This document shows, in pieces, positions 8,012-16,710 of a DNA stretch of 52,047 nucleotides (position 1 is its first letter; every line of letters begins with the position of its first letter). The stretch is taken from NCBI GenBank assembly GCA_022843385.1, contig JALHNT010000051.1, forward strand, positions 1 to 52,047, given 5' to 3'. Position numbers and translations under genes: made by a program. This DNA comes from Anaerolineae bacterium. GTDB lineage: Bacteria; Chloroflexota; Anaerolineae; Aggregatilineales; Phototrophicaceae. The notes beneath the pieces were generated by a model. It saw nothing but the letters and a program-made list of their open reading frames with translations. It made no database searches and was not told the origin of the DNA.

Positions 8012-9640
8012 CTAAGCACCATTCCCTCTCCACCCCGGCCCGCGCACCACCTGACCGGGCGTCGCGCCGGTATGCGCGCCATCTCTCAACACCGGGACGC
8101 CGTTCACCAGCACATGCACCATGCCGGTCGCCAACTGGTGCGGCGCTTCAAAGGTGGCATGATCCTGGATCGTCGCCGGGTCGAACACCACCACATCGGC
8201 GAAGTGACCGGGTTGCAGCGCCCCCCGATCGGTGATCCGCAACACCTGCGCCGGCAGACTGGTCAGGCGGCGCACCGCATCCGGCAGCGTCACTAACCCC
8301 TCGTCACGGACATAATGCCCCAACAGGCGGGAGAAGTTGCCATAAGCGCGGGGATGCGGGTTGGATTTCAGGAACACGCCTTCCGGTGCCATCGACTCGG
8401 CATCGGAACAGAAGCTCACCCAGGGGACTTTGACCTGCTGGCGGATATTCTCCTCCGACATCGTGAAGTACATGGTGAAGATGCGCCCGCCATCTTCCAG
8501 CAGCAGATCGAGGGCGGTGTCGTCCGGGGCGGTGCCACGCATGGCAGCCACCTGCGCCAGCGTCTTGCCCGTCAACGGCTTGAGCGTCTCGGAGGTGAAA
8601 CCGGCCAGCAGAATTCGCTCCGGCGACTCGACTTCGATCCACAGGTTTTCCCACTCGTCTGAATGGCGGTTCATATCCTGCTTGATGCGCGCGCGGGTTT
8701 CCGGGTCGCGGATGCGTGCCAGCAGCGCTTCATCGCCGCCGTTGTGCGCCCAGGGTGGCAGACAGGCATTCAATCCGGTTCCGCCCGCGGGATACAGATA
8801 CATATCCGCCGTGATCTCCAGCCCAGAGCGGCGGGCGTCATCCACCCGGCGGATGACCTCGGCCATCTTGTGCCAGTTATCGCGGCCAGCCGCCTTCAGA
8901 TGATAAATCTCGGCGCGGATGTCGGCTTCGCGGGCGATGGCGAAGAACTCATCCAGCGCTTCGAGGAAGAAGTTGCCCTCGCTGCGGAGATGGGAAATGT
9001 ACAGGCCGCCATGCTGCGAAACGACGCGGGCGATGGCGATCAGCTCATCGGTTTTGGCATAGGAAGCCGGGGGATAAATCAGCGCGGACGACAACCCCAC
9101 CGCACCTTCTTCCATCGCCTGGGCGGCCAGGGCGCACATCTGCTCCAGTTCAGCCGGCGTCGGCGGACGATCATCATAACCGATGGTGTGAATGCGCAGG
9201 GTCGAACTGCCGACGAATGAGGCCACGTTGGGGGCGACTCCTCGCCGCGCCAGCGACTCCAGGTATTCCCCCAGCGTCGTCCAATCGACATCGTAGACGA
9301 TATCGCGGTTGCCCAAGATGCCGCGTGTGCCAGCCGCTTTCATCGCCTCGCTCAACGGCCCCATCGAGAAGCCTTCGCCCATCACTTCCAGCGTCACGCC
9401 CTGGCGGATGTCGCCCTGCGAACGCCCATCCTGAATCAGCGATTCGACCGCCCAACTGAGCATGTTGATGAAGCCGGGGGCAACCGCCAGTCCATCGACA
9501 TCGAGCATTGTGTTGCCGTCCAGCGTCCCCGGACGACCCAGCGCAGCGATCCGTTCACCGACCAGCGCCACATCACCGGGGTAAGCCGGTCTGCCACTGC
9601 CATCGTAAATCATGCCGCCGCGTATCACTGTATCGAACAT
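8012..9640 (-). CDS. Amidohydrolase of the N-acyl-D-amino-acid deacylase family, lacking the HxH motif
   Basis: A 542-residue amidohydrolase of the D-aminoacylase group: an N-terminal beta domain (DTVIRGGMIYDGSG), the TIM barrel, and a C-terminal GHFADVVVFDP segment. Family members remove the acyl group from N-acyl-D-amino acids. The first metal motif, normally PGFIDxHxH, reads PGFINML at 55-61, so both histidines are missing, and the usual GNCG metal-bridging cysteine loop reads VMGEGFS. Downstream ligands appear present (YISHLRSEG, IYHLKAAG, SFCSDAES). It may therefore bind one metal or do different chemistry. It diverges from the RpiR regulator and probably belongs to the same regulon as the transporter genes. 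Confidence 0.85.
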   Translation of the reverse strand: MFDTVIRGGMIYDGSGRPAYPGDVALVGERIAALGRPGTLDGNTMLDVDGLAVAPGFINMLSWAVESLIQDGRSQGDIRQGVTLEVMGEGFSMGPLSEAMKAAGTRGILGNRDIVYDVDWTTLGEYLESLARRGVAPNVASFVGSSTLRIHTIGYDDRPPTPAELEQMCALAAQAMEEGAVGLSSALIYPPASYAKTDELIAIARVVSQHGGLYISHLRSEGNFFLEALDEFFAIAREADIRAEIYHLKAAGRDNWHKMAEVIRRVDDARRSGLEITADMYLYPAGGTGLNACLPPWAHNGGDEALLARIRDPETRARIKQDMNRHSDEWENLWIEVESPERILLAGFTSETLKPLTGKTLAQVAAMRGTAPDDTALDLLLEDGGRIFTMYFTMSEENIRQQVKVPWVSFCSDAESMAPEGVFLKSNPHPRAYGNFSRLLGHYVRDEGLVTLPDAVRRLTSLPAQVLRITDRGALQPGHFADVVVFDPATIQDHATFEAPHQLATGMVHVLVNGVPVLRDGAHTGATPGQVVRGPGWRGNGA

Positions 9641-9717
9641 GGCTCACTCACCATCATGATCTGCTGCTGACCGGGTTGCCATCTCTCAGCGACAGATTAT
9701 AACGTGTGAAGTAATCT

Positions 9718-9754
9718 GTGCAACAATGCAATGGAATTGCACAAAGAATTGCAC
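9718..9754. promoter_or_regulatory. Candidate operator between the deacylase and rpiR-like genes
   Basis: The 158-base divergent region carries the near-palindrome TGCAATGGAATTGCA (9727-9741), a GTGCAA half-site at 9718, and GAATTGCAC twice at 9734 and 9746, exactly 12 bases apart. Repeated half-sites with about one-turn spacing are what a dimeric regulator such as the adjacent RpiR protein would bind. The assignment is inference from position and symmetry. Confidence 0.5.
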
Positions 9755-9798
9755 TAGAATGGTTGGGATGAACCGATGCCATCGAAAACGCAGTCAGC

Positions 9799-10716
9799 AT
9801 GACCAATGAGGATGTCCTGGCGCACATCCGCGCCCACTATGACGCCATGAGCGCCAGCCAGCAGAAAGTGCTGGAATTCTTTTTGACGCGCGGTCTGGAG
9901 GCCATCTATCTCTCGGCGGCGCGGGTGGCCGAGATCACCGATGTCAGCCACTCGACGGTGGTGCGGACGGCGCAGGCGCTCGGTTTTGAGGGCTTCCCGG
10001 ATTTTCAGGCGGCGCTGCAAGAGCAGCTCATGGGTCAGTTGAACTCGGCCGGCGTGGCGCAACTGGGAGCGCGTAAGCTGGTGGGCGAATTGGTCGAACA
10101 GGACCCTACCAGCATTGGTGCCGTCTTGCAGCGGGTGATGCTGACCGATGCCCGCAATATCGAAAACCTGGTGCCACAGATTCCGCTGGTCGATTTCGAG
10201 CAGGCGGTTCACTGGTTGATCGATTCGCCCCACGTCTACATCATCGGGCTGCGGGCTTCGGCACCGATGGCGCTGAATTTCGGCATGAGCCTGCGCCAGA
10301 TTCGCGAGAGCTGCTTCATCCTGCAACCCGGCGTCGGCGATCTGGTGGATCAGGTGGCCGGCATCCGCAGCGGCGATGTCGTGTTCGCCATCTGCTTCGG
10401 ACGCTACATGCGCGAGACGCTGCACGTCATGGATTACGCCCGTCGGGTTGGGGCGCACCTCATCACCATCACCGATACGCCACTGTCGCCGGCCGCCCGC
10501 CGGGCTGATTTGGTGTTCACCGTCCGCTACGGCGTGTGGGTTTACGGCGCATCGGCTGCCCTGTTCAGCCTGTTGAACGCCTTCATCTCGGCCATCCTGG
10601 TGGCGCAGCACGATCAGGCGCAGGCGCGGCTGGAAGCGGTCGATCAGATTATTGAGCAGTTCGGCATCTTCGAGTCTGAGTCGAGTGAACCGCCGCCAGC
10701 GACAAGAACGACCTGA
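9799..10716 (+). CDS. MurR/RpiR family transcriptional regulator with SIS domain
   Basis: The N-terminal 75 residues form the RpiR helix-turn-helix: QQKVLEFFLTRG, then YLSAARVAEITDVSHSTVVRTAQALGFEGFPDFQ. The C-terminal half (about 125-265) is a SIS domain that binds phosphosugars or related ligands in other members. Length (305 aa) is usual. Divergent transcription from the deacylase gene, with a palindromic region between, suggests it controls that gene and perhaps the whole peptide cluster. The effector cannot be read from the sequence; a sugar phosphate or a muropeptide-derived compound is possible. Confidence 0.92.
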   Translation: MTNEDVLAHIRAHYDAMSASQQKVLEFFLTRGLEAIYLSAARVAEITDVSHSTVVRTAQALGFEGFPDFQAALQEQLMGQLNSAGVAQLGARKLVGELVEQDPTSIGAVLQRVMLTDARNIENLVPQIPLVDFEQAVHWLIDSPHVYIIGLRASAPMALNFGMSLRQIRESCFILQPGVGDLVDQVAGIRSGDVVFAICFGRYMRETLHVMDYARRVGAHLITITDTPLSPAARRADLVFTVRYGVWVYGASAALFSLLNAFISAILVAQHDQAQARLEAVDQIIEQFGIFESESSEPPPATRTT

Positions 10717-10785
10717 TGCCAGCGCATAGAACGAACAACGCGGAACTCGGAACAAACAACTCAGAACTAACAACCAGCATCTGCG

Positions 10786-11124
10786 CTAATCGCCAGCAGC
10801 CTGCTGCGCCAGGGCGGCTTCCATGAGATACTGATCACCGAATGCGCCCATCGCTTCGATGACATCGGAGAGGGCGCGCCCTTTTTCCGTCAGGGTATAT
10901 TCGACGCGCGGGGGGATTTCCGGGAAAGCCTGACGCGAGATGATGTCAGCGGCTTCCAGATTTTTCAAGCGGTGCGAGAGCGTCTTGGGGCTGACATGAC
11001 CCAACGAGGTTTGCAATTGTCCGAAGCGCTTGGCTCCGCTCATCAGATCACGCACGATCAGGATGGTCCAGGTATCGCCGACCAGTTTCGCCGTCAATGC
11101 CACCGGACAGATTGACTTCGCCAT
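10786..11124 (-). CDS. HxlR family transcriptional regulator
   Basis: A 112-residue winged-helix regulator. CPVALTAKLVGDTWTILIVRDL, followed by KRFGQL, SPKTLSHRLKNLE and VEYTLTEKG, is the standard HxlR/MarR-like signature. Cys6 matches the N-terminal cysteine that senses electrophiles or oxidants in several HxlR proteins. It diverges from a CatE-like dioxygenase with an inverted repeat between them, the usual arrangement of a regulator and its target. The 69-base convergent gap to the rpiR-like gene holds short AT-rich repeats of the form GAACT/AACAAC. Confidence 0.93.
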   Translation of the reverse strand: MAKSICPVALTAKLVGDTWTILIVRDLMSGAKRFGQLQTSLGHVSPKTLSHRLKNLEAADIISRQAFPEIPPRVEYTLTEKGRALSDVIEAMGAFGDQYLMEAALAQQAAGD

Positions 11125-11207
11125 AGCAACCTACATCACGACTTTGCAAATACAAGAATTGATTAAAGTTTAGCATCATAACAGGTGAAAAGATATTGAA
11201 GTTTTTA

Positions 11208-11224
11208 ACTTCCCTTTTGGAAGT
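11208..11224. promoter_or_regulatory. Inverted repeat, likely HxlR operator
   Basis: ACTTCC (11208-11213) and GGAAGT (11219-11224) form a perfect inverted repeat around CTTTT in the 162-base gap between the HxlR gene and the divergent dioxygenase gene. HxlR-family dimers bind such short palindromes overlapping promoters. The assignment is positional inference. Confidence 0.5.
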
Positions 11225-11286
11225 AAGGATGATACGATCCGGTTCATCTGAATGACATCATCCACTACCCCACAAGGTTTCTCACC

Positions 11287-12135
11287 ATGACCCTCCTACC
11301 GGCTACCACCCACATCGGGCAGGCGCACCTGACGACGGCTGATCTGAAGCGCTCGCTGGCGTTTTATCATGAGGCGCTCGGCTTTCATGTCATCTCACAG
11401 GCGGATGGCGATGTGACGCTCTCGGCAGATGGACACACTGTTCATCTGCGCCTGAGCGAGCATCCCGGCTGGCAGCTCAAACCGCGCTCCACCGGCCTGT
11501 ATCATGTCGCGATCCGGCTGCCTAATCGGGCGCAACTGGGGCGCGTCTTCTTGCGGCTGGTGCAGCGGCGCTACCCTTTCGGCGGCTTCTCCGATCACGC
11601 CGTCAGCGAGGCGCTGTACCTGAACGACCCGGATGGCAACGGCCTCGAACTCTATCGGGATCGTCCGCGTGAACAGTGGGTCATCCGCGATGGGCAGGTG
11701 CAGATGACGACCGAACCGCTGGATGTCGATGATCTGCTGGCCGAGGCCGACGATGCCCCCTGGCGCGGGATTGATCCGGCGACGGACATCGGTCATGTTC
11801 ATCTGCATGTCTCCGATCTGGGGCGCGCCCGCGTCTTCTATGGCGAGGTGCTGGGGTTAGCGGTTGCCGCTGATTGGAGCGGGCATGGGGCGCTTTTTAT
11901 GTCGGCTGGCGGCTATCATCACCATCTGGGGCTGAATATCTGGGCGGGTTCGCGCCGCCAGCCGCCGCAAACGCTGGGATTGGAGTCCTTCTCGCTGGTT
12001 GTGCCGGATCAAATGGCACTCGAAGCCGCCCGCGAACGGATCGCCCAGGCCGGAGTTGAGGCCGAAACCAGCGCCGATGGGGCGCTGCGGGTGACCGATG
12101 ATGATGGCAACCGGGTTGATCTGGTAGTGGGATAG
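11287..12135 (+). CDS. VOC-superfamily extradiol dioxygenase, CatE-like
   Basis: Two tandem vicinal-oxygen-chelate modules (about 8-125 and 165-282) give the 282-residue length of the CatE/catechol-2,3-dioxygenase group. Metal ligands expected for the first module are H14 (in GQAHL), the histidine of LYHVAIRLP and the glutamate of DGNGLELY. The second module keeps GHVHLHVSD and HHHLGLNIW but ends in NRVDLVV, so the final acidic ligand is Asp. B. subtilis CatE and its relatives protect against catechols and quinones, fitting control by the divergent HxlR protein. Substrate unproven. Confidence 0.87.
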   Translation: MTLLPATTHIGQAHLTTADLKRSLAFYHEALGFHVISQADGDVTLSADGHTVHLRLSEHPGWQLKPRSTGLYHVAIRLPNRAQLGRVFLRLVQRRYPFGGFSDHAVSEALYLNDPDGNGLELYRDRPREQWVIRDGQVQMTTEPLDVDDLLAEADDAPWRGIDPATDIGHVHLHVSDLGRARVFYGEVLGLAVAADWSGHGALFMSAGGYHHHLGLNIWAGSRRQPPQTLGLESFSLVVPDQMALEAARERIAQAGVEAETSADGALRVTDDDGNRVDLVVG

Positions 12136-12138
12136 GCC

Positions 12139-12804
12139 TCAGCCCATCTGACCGGCGGCGTGGTGGGCGGCACGGATCGGTTCGGGCAGGCGGTAACGGG
12201 TGGTGCAGCGCAGCGCCAGCTCCAACGCGGTCGGCAGATCAGCCAGATGACCAGGGGAGATATAAACCGGTTTGACCCCGGTCTTGGTTCGCAGCACTGC
12301 GCCGATCACCTCGCCATGTTCCCGCACCGGACTGGTTGCGCCGCGCTCAACAGCCGGTTCGGTATACGCCCCGATGAAATGGGTCTTGCCACAACCAATC
12401 GTCGGCCTCTCCAGCCACAAGCCCATATGACTGGCGATACCGATGCGGCGTGGGTGCATGATGCCCATGCCGTCGAAGATGAAGACATCGGGTTCGTGTT
12501 GCAGCTTCTCAAAAGCCTGTTGCAGCACTGGCCCTTCACGGAAACTGAGCAGTCCAGGAATATACGGGAAGGGCGTGGGCAGACTGGCGAGTACCGTCTC
12601 AATCACCTGTAATTCCGGGAAGCTCAGGACGACCACTGCCGCCTGCGATTGGTTATCCTGGACGCTGACATCCACCCCGGCCACCCGCCGCACCGCCGCG
12701 ATGTCCAGCGGTTGGCTGCTGATGACCTGCGCGGCCAGTTGCTTTTGCAGGGCGATGGCCTGATCGGGCTTCACATTCCAGTCATGACGGACGTTTAGAT
12801 GCAT
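12139..12804 (-). CDS. nfi: Endonuclease V (deoxyinosine 3' endonuclease)
   Basis: Repair nuclease cutting the second phosphodiester 3' of deoxyinosine. All landmarks are present: catalytic D45 in AGVDVSV, the PYIPG strand-separating wedge at 80-84, E90 in LSFREGP, D111 in FDGMGIMHPRRIGIASH, and H126. Length (221 aa) is typical. Its ATG overlaps the TGA of the PD40 gene upstream (TGATG), so the two are translated in series, although no functional link is obvious. Confidence 0.96.
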   Translation of the reverse strand: MHLNVRHDWNVKPDQAIALQKQLAAQVISSQPLDIAAVRRVAGVDVSVQDNQSQAAVVVLSFPELQVIETVLASLPTPFPYIPGLLSFREGPVLQQAFEKLQHEPDVFIFDGMGIMHPRRIGIASHMGLWLERPTIGCGKTHFIGAYTEPAVERGATSPVREHGEVIGAVLRTKTGVKPVYISPGHLADLPTALELALRCTTRYRLPEPIRAAHHAAGQMG

Positions 12805-13871
12805 CAGTTGTCCTTAACCGGTGGTTGGGGTCGCCAGGCTGCCGGTGCACCATTCACTGCCAGATCGGTCCAACCGTTCAGGGGTTGCCCCATCTCATCA
12901 AACAGCAGCAGGTGATCCTGATTGCCGGTCAGCGTCAGGAGTGCGATGCGGGTCGAGTCGCTCGACCACTGAGGGAAACCATGATCGAGGGGCGCATCTG
13001 TGATCTGACGCGGCTGACAGGTAGCATCCACACAGGCGGCATCCATCAGAAACAACTGGAACCAACCCTCGACCTGTCCCACTAGCGCAATCGTGCGACC
13101 ATCAGGCGACCAGGCCAGATGCGCCTCGGTCATCTGATTATGAGTCAGCCGGTGCGCCGGACACGACTCTGCCTGCCACAAACACGCGCCCTCCATCCGG
13201 TAAATCTCGCCCTGCACCGAGTCGGTGTAGGCAGTCACCAGCACCCAATACCCGTTCGGCGACGCGATCATCTCGCCCACGCGCAGCGGGCTGATGCGGC
13301 TGGGGTTCAGACTGTTAGGGTCAAGCCGGTACAACCCGTCATCAGTGACAGCGATCATGCCCTGTCCATTCGGCTGCAACATGACAAAATGAAACAACCC
13401 ACCACTCAGACGATTATCCATCTGGCGCGTCAGATGTTCCGGGCAAGGCTGCTCAGATTGGATGCAGCTCACATCCGCCACAAACGATACTCCACTCCCG
13501 CGCATGACAGTAAAGGCCAGATGACGATTATCCGACGACCAGCGCGGTTGAGAAACCGGCGGGAACTGGCGGCTGACTTCCTCGGAAAAGCCGGTTTCCA
13601 GGTTGAGTAAGCGGATGTGAGTCGAGAGGTCACCGGTGATGACAGTGTAGGCTAGGGATGCGCCATCGGGCGACCAGGTGGCGGTGATCTCGCGCTCCAG
13701 GCTGCGAGTCAGGTTGTGATGAAACGCCCGGCTGACGTCCAGCAGAACCAGGTCCGAGTCCCATGAGACATAGGCGAGCTGCGGAGCCACCGGCGGGTTC
13801 AACGCCAACGCGCGAATGCCAGCCGTCAGACTGATGAAAGCCAGCATCAACCCCAGAGTCAGACGTAGCAT
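12804..13871 (-). CDS. Secreted PD40/TolB-like beta-propeller protein
   Basis: A signal peptide or anchor (1-24) is followed by a propeller built of PD40/WD40-like blades, with signatures such as ATWSPDGASLAYT, PRWSSDNRHLAFT, LAWSPDGRTIALV and PQWSSDSTRIALL. Such domains mediate protein interactions; TolB is the best-known relative, but no tol/pal genes are nearby. Four cysteines occur in a repeated C-x4-5-C pattern (SCIQSEQPC, ACLWQAESC, ACVDATC), probably disulphides outside the membrane. Several similar proteins are encoded in this window. Specific function unknown. Confidence 0.8.
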   Translation of the reverse strand: MLRLTLGLMLAFISLTAGIRALALNPPVAPQLAYVSWDSDLVLLDVSRAFHHNLTRSLEREITATWSPDGASLAYTVITGDLSTHIRLLNLETGFSEEVSRQFPPVSQPRWSSDNRHLAFTVMRGSGVSFVADVSCIQSEQPCPEHLTRQMDNRLSGGLFHFVMLQPNGQGMIAVTDDGLYRLDPNSLNPSRISPLRVGEMIASPNGYWVLVTAYTDSVQGEIYRMEGACLWQAESCPAHRLTHNQMTEAHLAWSPDGRTIALVGQVEGWFQLFLMDAACVDATCQPRQITDAPLDHGFPQWSSDSTRIALLTLTGNQDHLLLFDEMGQPLNGWTDLAVNGAPAAWRPQPPVKDN

Positions 13872-13891
13872 GACCCCATGCGCCCTCTTGA

Positions 13892-15595
13892 TCAGGTACC
13901 TTCCATCTCAATCGGCTGGACGAACGGCTCCATCTCGCTGATCGGATGACCGAACGCGATTTTGGGATAGGCGTTGGCGAAGGTATGGATCATCACTTGC
14001 AATAGCGCCGGCTGTGATGGGTCCTGCCACAGCCATTCAACTGCAGCCGTCATCTCATCCGGCTGCTGGATAGTCGCGCCAGGAATGCCATAGGCCTGTG
14101 CCACCGCCGCGAAATCCGGCGCATCATAGCCCCACAGAGTCGAGGGATAGCGGTTATCGAAATAACTCTGCTGAAACTGACGCACCATACCATGCGTCTG
14201 GTTGTTCAGGATGACCATTTTCAGGGGTAGATTGTTGCGTCGTACCGTCTGCAATTCCTGGATATTGCACTGAAAGCCACCATCACCCGCAATGACGACG
14301 ACTGGCTGCTGGCTGACCAGGCTGGCGCTGATGGCTGCCGGTAAGGCGAAACCCATCGATCCCATACCACCGGATGTCAGGAATCGCTGATGTTTTTCCA
14401 GTTCCACTGATTGTGCCGCCCACATCTGATGCTGACCAACATCAACCACATAGGCAGCCGCAGCTGTGGAGCCTGCCGACAGCCGGTGCATCCACTCATT
14501 GGGATTGATCCCCGGCACATCCTTCAGTTCCATTACGTCCGGCCAAGTGGCCCGCAACATCTCAATATGAGCCAGCCATTCTTGCCAATCAGGATAATCA
14601 AGAGGAGACGCCAGTGCACTTTGCAGAAATGCGCGCGCATCAGACACAATCGGCAAGCAATCTAGAATACGATTGTTGATTTCGCCAGCATCAGCATCGA
14701 CATGGATGATGGTACGCCTATCCTTGAAGAAGACTGTATCAGCACCCGTCTGGCGCACATCCAACCGACTACCAATCACCAGCAGACAATCGCTTTCTGC
14801 CAGTGCCAGGTTGGCCCAGCGATTGCCATAACTGCCGATCATGCCGACACGCAATAAGTCATAATAGGGCATGTTCTCGATTCCAAGCAGCGACATAATC
14901 ACTGGAATGCCGGATTGTGCCGCAAACTGACGCAGCTCACCAATGGCACCCGCCGCCCGGATGCCCCCCCCAGCCAGGATTAAGGGGCGTTCTGCTTGTC
15001 GCAACAGATCAAGCGCCGGCTGGACATCCACTCTGGTTGGATAACGGGGATCAGGAGTGAGCAAAGTGGGTGCTTCAATCTGAGCTCGCTGAACATCCAT
15101 TGGAATATCAATCAGCACCGGACCCGGGCGGCCCTCCATCGCCAGCCGAAACGCCCGATCCAGCAGCATTGGAATTTCTTCGGGCGCTTCGACCTGCCAG
15201 GCTGCTTTGGTGATCGGCTTCGCCATCGCCACGATGTCGGTCTCCTGAAACCCCAACTGCCGCACCAGACGCTGCCCCTTCAATTCGTGACGATTGACCT
15301 GCCCCGTGATAAAGACGGCTGGCGATGAGTCGAAGTAACAACTGCCAATACCTGTCAGCAGGTTGGTTGCGCCGGGGCCGCTGGTGGCGAAAGCCACGCC
15401 GGGTTTACCTGTCATGCGCCCGTAAGCATCGGCGGCAAAGGCTGCGCCCTGCTCATGATGCATGCTGATGATCTGAATCTTCCCGGCGCGATGTACCGAG
15501 TCCAGCAAATGGGTAATCATCCCGCCGACCAGTTCATAGACGTGGGTCACACCCTGCATCGAAAGATAGGAAGCGATGTAATCCGAAACTTTCAT
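13892..15595 (-). CDS. Acetolactate-synthase-like thiamine diphosphate enzyme, candidate YerE-type sugar branching enzyme
   Basis: A complete three-domain ThDP enzyme (567 aa). The N-terminal Pyr domain has the catalytic glutamate E48 in HHEQGAAFAADAYGR, the middle domain resembles the FAD-binding domain of acetolactate synthases, and the C-terminal PP domain has GDGGFQCNIQEL...ILNN for Mg-diphosphate binding. It lacks ilvN or other isoleucine/valine genes beside it. Next to rfbF-rfbG-rfbH the closest functional precedent is YerE of Yersinia pseudotuberculosis O:VI, which transfers an acetyl unit from pyruvate to C4 of CDP-3,6-dideoxy-4-ketohexose to make yersiniose. Alternative: an ordinary acetolactate synthase or other decarboxylase. 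The gene lies 3 bases from the FkbM gene. Confidence 0.85.
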   Translation of the reverse strand: MKVSDYIASYLSMQGVTHVYELVGGMITHLLDSVHRAGKIQIISMHHEQGAAFAADAYGRMTGKPGVAFATSGPGATNLLTGIGSCYFDSSPAVFITGQVNRHELKGQRLVRQLGFQETDIVAMAKPITKAAWQVEAPEEIPMLLDRAFRLAMEGRPGPVLIDIPMDVQRAQIEAPTLLTPDPRYPTRVDVQPALDLLRQAERPLILAGGGIRAAGAIGELRQFAAQSGIPVIMSLLGIENMPYYDLLRVGMIGSYGNRWANLALAESDCLLVIGSRLDVRQTGADTVFFKDRRTIIHVDADAGEINNRILDCLPIVSDARAFLQSALASPLDYPDWQEWLAHIEMLRATWPDVMELKDVPGINPNEWMHRLSAGSTAAAAYVVDVGQHQMWAAQSVELEKHQRFLTSGGMGSMGFALPAAISASLVSQQPVVVIAGDGGFQCNIQELQTVRRNNLPLKMVILNNQTHGMVRQFQQSYFDNRYPSTLWGYDAPDFAAVAQAYGIPGATIQQPDEMTAAVEWLWQDPSQPALLQVMIHTFANAYPKIAFGHPISEMEPFVQPIEMEGT

Positions 15596-15598
15596 AGC

Positions 15599-16567
15599 TT
15601 ATCTCACCCAGTTATCCAGCAACACTCCGGCAGCCCATTGAGATTGAACAGACGCATGCGCCTCTTCATGCAGAAAGAAAAAGTTGGTGGCCGTCGTGGC
15701 GTCGTCCATCACCGGCAACTGTTGAAAGTATCCTTCTGATTCGTACCAGCAGCTATAGCCGATACGGGCTAATTGGTTGATGATCTCGTTGGGATGATAA
15801 TCGTAACGCGCCGACCACTTGCGCAGCATCTCCAGCATGATGACCGGACGCTGATTTTGCAGTGTCTCCATGCCACCCTGTATCACCAACCACTCACTTC
15901 CTTCGACATCGCACTTGATCAGGTTAACGCAGGGGATAGCCTCGTCGTGCATAAACTGATCGAGCGTTGTCATCCGGACCTCGACAGCTACATTGGCTTC
16001 ATCTGCCAGGATAGCTCGACGCGATGCAGCGACGTGCCCAGTCAATTGAGGGAGAAAGAATGTGGTCGTGCCACTAGTTTCGCCGAGCGCCATGTTAAAG
16101 GTTTGTACAGTATCTGCACAATCCGGGTTAAGCGCGAGATTATCGCAGAGCAGTTGATGAGTCGCGGGGATGGCTTCCACTGCATACACCTTGCCGCCAC
16201 GCGATTGCACCACCTGTGCCAGATGCAGACTATACCAACCAATATTCGCCCCGATATCGAGAAGATAAGGGAAGTCCTGCGCCAAACGGCGCAAGATCAA
16301 CAATTCATCAACTTCGTAGCTGCCATTATTGATTAGAACCGTTGGGGCGCTGCGCAGGTCTTCGGGCCGCCAGATGAAGCGCAGTCCATTTTTCAGGGCG
16401 ATTTGCAGATCAGCCGCATGAACTTCAAGGTGATCGATATCTGTCTGGTGAAGCAGAAATGCATAGTCGAGCAATCGTTTGTGCTCCACTTGCATTGCCT
16501 GCCAGTAATCATTGCGTGGGAGTTTTCCGGATCGGTAGTCAGAGATTAGTTGCGAAAGCGTCGTCAT
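15599..16567 (-). CDS. FkbM family SAM-dependent methyltransferase
   Basis: The SAM-binding glycine motif LLDIGANIGWYS lies at about 102-113, and the FkbM hallmark NLIKCDVEGSEWLVIQGG follows about 120 residues later. FkbM proteins O-methylate polyketides or sugar hydroxyls and are frequent in glycan loci. An N-terminal extension of about 90 residues is not recognised. It sits directly upstream of the TPP enzyme gene on the same strand, so both are probably expressed from one promoter in 16568-16710. It may O-methylate the glycan made here, perhaps as an end cap, which is inference. Confidence 0.87.
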   Translation of the reverse strand: MTTLSQLISDYRSGKLPRNDYWQAMQVEHKRLLDYAFLLHQTDIDHLEVHAADLQIALKNGLRFIWRPEDLRSAPTVLINNGSYEVDELLILRRLAQDFPYLLDIGANIGWYSLHLAQVVQSRGGKVYAVEAIPATHQLLCDNLALNPDCADTVQTFNMALGETSGTTTFFLPQLTGHVAASRRAILADEANVAVEVRMTTLDQFMHDEAIPCVNLIKCDVEGSEWLVIQGGMETLQNQRPVIMLEMLRKWSARYDYHPNEIINQLARIGYSCWYESEGYFQQLPVMDDATTATNFFFLHEEAHASVQSQWAAGVLLDNWVR

Positions 16568-16710
16568 TCATACTCCACCTTCCTTGAGGATATTCTATCA
16601 CACCCAACGCCGAAACAAGACCACAAGATCGCCGCTTTCCAAATCAGATGCCTATCGGTACACTAACCTTTTATTGACCATCAACCGTCAATGGTGCCAA
16701 CAGGATCGAC

